Source of the DNA: an uncultured Pelagibacteraceae bacterium
Lineage (GTDB): Bacteria > Pseudomonadota > Alphaproteobacteria > Pelagibacterales > Pelagibacteraceae
Reading direction: 5' to 3'
DNA length: 64,000 bases
Assembly (NCBI GenBank): GCA_902578935.1
Contig: CACHEU010000001.1
Coordinates: 124,001-188,000 of the forward strand
Under the pieces are notes generated by a model, which ran no database searches, was not told the origin of the DNA, and saw only the letters and a list, made by a program, of their open reading frames with translations. Positions 59,033 to 64,000 of this stretch are shown here, one piece after another (within the stretch, counting starts at the first letter, position 1; each line of letters starts with the position of its first letter). The position numbers were made by a program, and so were the translations under genes.

Positions 59033-59712
59033 ATGCAAATATTCATATAGTTGAGGACGAACAATCAATAGTAACACTTGTAGAATACAACTTAAGCAAA
59101 GAAGGTTTTAAAGTAAACTCTTCAACTAATGGAGAAAATGGTTTCAAAGCAATTAAAGATACAAATCCAGATTTAGTTTTGATGGACTGGATGTTGCCTG
59201 ATTTATCTGGAGTTGAAATTTGCAAGCTACTTAAGAAAAATGACAAATATAAAAATATTCCTATTATAATGCTTACAGCAAAAGGTGAAGAAGAAGATAA
59301 AGTCAAAGCACTGAATATTGGTGCTGACGATTATATTACTAAACCTTTTAGTTTCCCTGAACTATTAGCAAGAATAAAAGCTTTGCTGAGAAGATCAAAA
59401 CCATCAGTGGCAGAAGATATAATTTCTTTTGGAGATCTTAAAATAGATAGAATTACTAGAAAAGTTTATAGAGCAAACAAACAAATAGATTTAGGACCAA
59501 CAGAATATAACCTTCTTGATTTTTTTATAAAAAATCCAAAAAGGGTTTATTCAAGAGAACAATTATTAACTAATGTTTGGGGAGATAATATAAATGTTGA
59601 GAGTAGAACAGTTGACGTACATATTAGAAGACTAAGACAAGCAATTAATCTCGAAGGAACAAAAGACTTAATTAGGACAGTTCGAGCTGCAGGTTATTCT
59701 TTGGATAACTGA
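59029..59712 (+). CDS. phoB: Phosphate regulon response regulator PhoB
   Basis: 'MDWMLPDLSGVEICKLLKK', 'LGPTEYNLLDFFIKNPKRVYSREQLL...RTVDVHIRRLRQAI'. Confidence 0.95.
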   Translation: MNANIHIVEDEQSIVTLVEYNLSKEGFKVNSSTNGENGFKAIKDTNPDLVLMDWMLPDLSGVEICKLLKKNDKYKNIPIIMLTAKGEEEDKVKALNIGADDYITKPFSFPELLARIKALLRRSKPSVAEDIISFGDLKIDRITRKVYRANKQIDLGPTEYNLLDFFIKNPKRVYSREQLLTNVWGDNINVESRTVDVHIRRLRQAINLEGTKDLIRTVRAAGYSLDN

Positions 59713-59720
59713 CTTTTCAA

Positions 59721-59748
59721 AAATTCAATTCTTAAATTGAATATTTTA
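59721..59748. terminator. Possible weak bidirectional terminator 3' of phoB
   Basis: attcaatt-ctta-aattgaat dyad flanked by A/T runs; AT-only stem core, so weak. Confidence 0.4.
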
Positions 59749-59959
59749 TAATACCCGCAAACATTATAGGTATTTGCAATGCAAAGTTTGTAAGTAGCGG
59801 TTTATCCTTTGTTATGGTTCCTACAACTGTCCATCCAATAATACCAAGTCCGTGAGGTATCATGCTGTAAGGATAGTAATCTAAATAGAATGCTAATATT
59901 CCAAACAAGGTTAAAAACGTACTTGTCCATTTAAGGTATTTTATAGTTATTTTATTCAT
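59732..59959 (-). CDS. Small membrane protein, 75 aa, unknown function
   Basis: Two or three hydrophobic segments; good ORF with purine-rich upstream sequence (ggagaaaaaatatg). Confidence 0.6.
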   Translation of the reverse strand: MNKITIKYLKWTSTFLTLFGILAFYLDYYPYSMIPHGLGIIGWTVVGTITKDKPLLTNFALQIPIMFAGIIKYSI

Positions 59960-60011
59960 ATTTTTTCTCCTGATTATTATATTAAAGTATTGTTAAGGTT
60001 TTATTAAAGGA

Positions 60012-60512
60012 TTACTTAGCGGCTTTAACTTTCTTTTCTATGAAAGCCGGAACATCATCTTCTTTGTTAATTAACTCTTCTTTTGGATTTTTAGGCTGGA
60101 AGGCATATAAGATATGCAACTTGCAGTAAGAAAACCCTTCAATAGGTGATCTACCACAAAAATAAAAACTTTCTTCATCCGGATGACCTATGGGCCATCT
60201 GCAATTTTTATCACCCAACTCTTCTAATTTCTTAGGATTTTCTGGCTCAAAATTTTTATCTAAAAGCAGAGATTTAAACCTGCTTCTCCGGCTTATATAT
60301 CTTTCCTCTTTACTTTGTGCACTTACAGATTGTTTTTTTTCCTTTTCAGACTTTCTTGATTGTGTTCTGCCAGCCAACTTAAGACGATGTGCCTTTCCAA
60401 TAACCGCATTTCTTGTTGTGTCACCCAAAATTTTTGCAATTTGACTAGCGGTATGGCCCTTTTCCCACAATTCTTTTAACTTTGCTTCGCGTGCTTCGTC
60501 CCAAGTACTCAT
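60012..60512 (-). CDS. gcrA: GcrA cell-cycle regulator
   Basis: N-terminal 'MSTWDEAREAKLKELWEKGHTASQIAKILGDTTRNAVIGKAHRLKLAGR' and C-terminal 'CRWPIGHPDEESFYFCGRSPIEGFSYCKLH'. Confidence 0.96.
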   Translation of the reverse strand: MSTWDEAREAKLKELWEKGHTASQIAKILGDTTRNAVIGKAHRLKLAGRTQSRKSEKEKKQSVSAQSKEERYISRRSRFKSLLLDKNFEPENPKKLEELGDKNCRWPIGHPDEESFYFCGRSPIEGFSYCKLHILYAFQPKNPKEELINKEDDVPAFIEKKVKAAK

Positions 60513-60649
60513 ATCAAATGAAAACTACATATAGTTTTCTTATTTCAAGGTATTACATTATTTAGTAGTGTTAAAATAAATAAAGTCGAAAACCTGTTTA
60601 AAACAAAAGTTTTTCACAGAAAATTTATTTTACAGTTATAAGACTACGT

Positions 60650-61462
60650 ATGGTTGAAATAAGCAAAAAATACAAAATAGGAGTAACAAGATTTGGTTTG
60701 GTAAACTGGATTGGTTTTTGGACATTATACAAAAAAGAAGTCCTTAGATTTTTAATAGTTTGGATTCAAACACTTTTATCCCCAATCATTTCTTCGTTGC
60801 TTTTTCTTTTAGTTCTATCCGTTGCTATCGGAAGTGGTAGATCTGACATGCTTGGTTTTCCTTTTATTACTTTTCTCGCGCCAGGATTGATTGCCATGCA
60901 GATAATTCAACAAGCTTTTTCCCACTCTTCTTCTTCCTTTATGATAGGAAAAATTCAAGGGAATATTGTGGATATTTTGTATGCTCCTCTTTCAGCAGGA
61001 GAAGTAACACTTGCTGTAACTTTGGCTGCTATAACAAGAAGTTTTATGATTGGCGTTGTATCTATATGTATATTTTATTTTCTAGTAGATATAGAAATTA
61101 GAAATTTCTATGCTCTAATTTTTTACACCTTTGTTTCATCCTTTATTCTTGGTCTGGTTGGTATTATGGCAGGCTTATGGGCTGAAAAGTTTGATCATAT
61201 GGCCTCAGTAACTAATTTTTTAATTATACCTTTATCTTTTTTATCAGGAACTTTTTATACAATTGATAATCTTCCCCAATTTCTACAGGTCATAAGCAAA
61301 TGCAATCCTTTCTTTTATATGATTGATGGATTTAGATATGGTTTTTTAGAGCAGTCCGACGGATCAATTTTTATTGGAGCAACATACTTAACGATATTGG
61401 CAATAGTACTATGGTTTGTATCTTATTTGCTTTATAAAAGAGGATACAAGATAAAATCTTAA
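60650..61462 (+). CDS. ABC-2 type transporter permease
   Basis: 'TLYKKEVLRFLIVWIQTLLSPIISSLLFLLVL', 'PLSFLSGTFYTIDNLPQFLQVISKCNPFFYMIDGFRY'. Confidence 0.92.
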   Translation: MVEISKKYKIGVTRFGLVNWIGFWTLYKKEVLRFLIVWIQTLLSPIISSLLFLLVLSVAIGSGRSDMLGFPFITFLAPGLIAMQIIQQAFSHSSSSFMIGKIQGNIVDILYAPLSAGEVTLAVTLAAITRSFMIGVVSICIFYFLVDIEIRNFYALIFYTFVSSFILGLVGIMAGLWAEKFDHMASVTNFLIIPLSFLSGTFYTIDNLPQFLQVISKCNPFFYMIDGFRYGFLEQSDGSIFIGATYLTILAIVLWFVSYLLYKRGYKIKS

Positions 61463-61469
61463 TTAATTA

Positions 61470-62636
61470 ATGAGTGCTTTAGCTAAAAATTATAACAGAA
61501 GAAAAATTGCTTTTAAAAGAGGCAAAGGCAGTTTTTTATATTCGGTTAATGGCAAAAAATATTTGGATTTTGTTCAAGGTATAGCGGTTAATTCCCTAGG
61601 ACATGCAAATCCTTATTTAACCAAAGCAATGAACAAGCAAGCCAAGAAGCTTTGGCACGTTTCAAATGCATTTGTTATTCCCGAAAGCGAAAGACTTGCC
61701 AAAAGATTAACGCAAAAAACTTTTGCAGATTATGTGATATTCCAAAATAGTGGCGTTGAAGCGACAGAAGCCGCTATAAAGGCCGCAAGAAGATATTTTT
61801 ATTCAATTGGAAAACCTCAAAAAAATAGGATTCTTTGTATAAAAAATTCTTTTCACGGAAGAACTTTAGCAGCCATTTTTGCTAGTGGATCAAAAAAAAT
61901 GACAGAGGGATTTGGACCTAAAGTCCCTGGATTTGATCACTTTAATTTTGCTGATCATGAGGGGTTAAAAAAAGCTATTACAAAAAAAACAGCTGCAATA
62001 ATGTGTGAAACAGCAATGGGAGAGTCAGGCATTAAAGTTATACCCGATTGGTGTTTAAAAGATTTAAGAAAAATTTGTAATAAGAAAAAAATCTTATTAA
62101 TTCTAGATGAAGTTCAATGCGGAATAGGAAGATCGGGAAAATTTTTTGCTTTTGAACATGCAAAAATAAAACCTGATATCGTGCCAATTGCCAAGGGAAT
62201 AGGCGGTGGTTTTCCAATTGGGGCGCTTTTGATGAACAAAAAAGTAGCATCTGCTATGACACCAGGATCACACGGAAGTACTTTTGGTGGAAATCCTTTG
62301 GCTATGAGCGTGGGTAATGCGGTGTTAGACCAAATATTCAAAAAAGGTTTTTTAAAAAATGTACAAAAATCTTCCAAATACTTTATCTCTGAACTAAACA
62401 AAATACAGGAAGATTATCCGGAAATAATCAAAGAAGTTAGAGGAATTGGTTTACTGATAGGGTTGCAGCTTTATAATGATCAAACTAAATTTATTAAAAA
62501 ATTAGAGGATAACAAGTTGCTTACAATGAGAGCCGGAGAGAATGTAGTCAGAATCTTGCCTCCTTTAAATGTTAGAAAACAAGAAATAGATCTTGCAATA
62601 AAAATTATAAGAAAAGTGTGTGATAAATTAAATTAA
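61470..62636 (+). CDS. argD: Acetylornithine/succinyldiaminopimelate aminotransferase
   Basis: 'LDFVQGIAVNSLGHANP', 'LILDEVQCGIGRSGKFFAFEH', 'PIAKGIGGGFPIGALLM'. Confidence 0.95.
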   Translation: MSALAKNYNRRKIAFKRGKGSFLYSVNGKKYLDFVQGIAVNSLGHANPYLTKAMNKQAKKLWHVSNAFVIPESERLAKRLTQKTFADYVIFQNSGVEATEAAIKAARRYFYSIGKPQKNRILCIKNSFHGRTLAAIFASGSKKMTEGFGPKVPGFDHFNFADHEGLKKAITKKTAAIMCETAMGESGIKVIPDWCLKDLRKICNKKKILLILDEVQCGIGRSGKFFAFEHAKIKPDIVPIAKGIGGGFPIGALLMNKKVASAMTPGSHGSTFGGNPLAMSVGNAVLDQIFKKGFLKNVQKSSKYFISELNKIQEDYPEIIKEVRGIGLLIGLQLYNDQTKFIKKLEDNKLLTMRAGENVVRILPPLNVRKQEIDLAIKIIRKVCDKLN

Positions 62637-62639
62637 TAT

Positions 62640-63563
62640 ATGAATCATTTTATAAATATTTCTGATTTGTCAAAGAGCGAATTAAGATCCATCATTGATG
62701 GTGCTAAGAAAAGAAAGTCCGAAAGAGGTGAAAAACTCAACTCCCAGCCCGATTCAGATCAACCAATCAAAGGGAAGACAATGATTATGCTTTTTGCAAA
62801 ACCCTCAACAAGAACAAGAATTTCTTTTGATTTAGCGATCAAGCAGCTGGGTGGATCATCTATTATTTTAAATGAAGACGAAATTCACTATGGCAAAGGG
62901 GACGAAACGATAAAAGATACAGCTAAAGTTTTATCTCAATACGCAGATATTCTTATGATCAGAACAGACTCACACAAAGACATTAATGAATTTAAAAAAT
63001 ATTTAGAAATTCCAATCATTAATGGACTCACTAATTTAAGTCATCCATGTCAGATTATGTCTGATATTTTAACCTTTGAAGAGTTGAAAGGAGAAATCGA
63101 GGGAAAAACTATTGCCTGGCTTGGTGACGGAAATAACGTTGCAAATTCTTTTATTGAAGCAGCCACTAAATTTAAATTTGAGTTAAAAATTGCTTGTCCT
63201 AAAAAATATCAACCTGACAAAAAAATAATAGAAGCAGCTAAAAAAAATAATTGTAAGCTTTTAATCACAGAAGATCCTCATAAAGCAGCAAGAGATGCGG
63301 ATTGTATTATGACTGATAAGTGGATTTCTATGGGAGATAAGGGCGATAAAAAGAAAAAAAAGAAAGTTCTTAAAAAATATCAGGTAAATAGAAAAATTAT
63401 GAAGTCTGCAAAATCAGATGCAATTTTTATGCATTGTCTTCCCGCAAGTAGAGAGGAAGAGGTAACCAGCGAAGTTATGGATGGGAAACAATCTGTTGTT
63501 TGGTTACAGGCTTTTAATAGAATTCACGCACAAAAAAGTATTATTGAATGGTGTATAAAATAA
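62640..63563 (+). CDS. argF: Ornithine carbamoyltransferase
   Basis: 'FAKPSTRTRISFDLAIKQLGGSSI', 'NGLTNLSHPCQIMSDILT', 'FMHCLPASREEEVT'. Confidence 0.97.
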   Translation: MNHFINISDLSKSELRSIIDGAKKRKSERGEKLNSQPDSDQPIKGKTMIMLFAKPSTRTRISFDLAIKQLGGSSIILNEDEIHYGKGDETIKDTAKVLSQYADILMIRTDSHKDINEFKKYLEIPIINGLTNLSHPCQIMSDILTFEELKGEIEGKTIAWLGDGNNVANSFIEAATKFKFELKIACPKKYQPDKKIIEAAKKNNCKLLITEDPHKAARDADCIMTDKWISMGDKGDKKKKKKVLKKYQVNRKIMKSAKSDAIFMHCLPASREEEVTSEVMDGKQSVVWLQAFNRIHAQKSIIEWCIK

Positions 63564-63564
63564 A

Positions 63565-64000
63565 CTAAGGCTTAGGAAGCGGGCTATCGCTTTTACTATT
63601 CATGTAAAGTATAACTGAAGCTCTGTCTTTTTCACTTTTTAATCCAGCGTAAGCCATTTTAGTACCTTTGATATGTGCTGAAGGTTTTATTAAAAATCCA
63701 TTCATCTCAGCAAACGACCAAACTTTCCCGTGAGCGATCAAAGCTTTTGAGTATTTATAATCTGATACCGAAGCAGACTTTTTTCCTAAAACACCATACA
63801 GAACAGGTCCTATTTTATTTTTACCACCTTTAGCAATCACGTGACATGCGGAACATTTTTTAAATACTTTTTCACCATGTTCTATGGTGCCCAGAGCAAG
63901 CAGTGCCTTTATGTCCACACTTCCAGAACTAGACGATTCTGCGCTTGCTGTTTTTACAGCGGGAGCCTCAACTTTGTATGCTGCCTCAGAGGGTTTTTTT
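63565..64000 (-). CDS. Class I cytochrome c (CycM-like), N-terminus beyond window
   Basis: 'KVFKKCSACHVIAKGGKNKIGPVLYGVLGKK', 'GTKMAYAGLK'; frame stays open upstream of the listed GTG to the window edge (KKPSEAAYKVEAPAVKTASAESSSSGSVDIK). Confidence 0.9.
   Translation of the reverse strand, partial: KKPSEAAYKVEAPAVKTASAESSSSGSVDIKALLALGTIEHGEKVFKKCSACHVIAKGGKNKIGPVLYGVLGKKSASVSDYKYSKALIAHGKVWSFAEMNGFLIKPSAHIKGTKMAYAGLKSEKDRASVILYMNSKSDSPLPKP

Noticed and set aside
60513-60649. tRNA or small ncRNA in the gcrA/ABC permease intergenic region
   Set aside because: No cloverleaf or GTTC-like T-arm; looks like an ordinary divergent promoter region.
1-64000. Mobile elements, prophage, CRISPR or defence island
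   Set aside because: No transposase, integrase, cas, restriction or toxin-antitoxin signature and no direct-repeat arrays; the window is core metabolism and regulation.

Overview
This 64 kb window is AT-rich and densely coding. It looks like a chromosomal segment of a streamlined alphaproteobacterium, probably SAR11/Pelagibacterales-like; that assignment is inferred from gene content and order, AT-richness and compactness, not from a database search. I found no rRNA, tRNA, CRISPR array, prophage or insertion sequence. Main blocks, left to right: RegB/RegA two-component genes split by a polyamine cluster (agmatinase/arginase family, deoxyhypusine-synthase-like, ODC-like); bioY; polA; chvI-chvG-ahcY-tsaE-amgK-murU; an RND efflux pair; ptrB; cfa; rmuC, an ExoI-like nuclease and trxA; folC-accD-trpA-trpB-pyrF-ihfB-rpsA-cmk-aroA; lptB-lptC-kdsD-rnd; phoR-pstSCAB-phoU-phoB; gcrA; argD-argF; and a membrane-type cytochrome c running off the right edge. 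The observations most worth checking are: (1) a divergent TrpA/TrpB pair at the canonical locus, with substitutions at TrpB active-site positions and at TrpA loops 2 and 6, and trpF missing from the locus; (2) a 34-aa membrane micro-ORF, absent from the supplied track, whose stop overlaps the start of a metallo-beta-lactamase-fold gene and which contains a long hairpin; (3) two triple-repeat PHO boxes, one directly abutting pstC; (4) several apparent gene losses within conserved syntenies (hprK/PTS, addAB, trpF, lptA); and (5) extreme compaction at convergent and divergent gene junctions.
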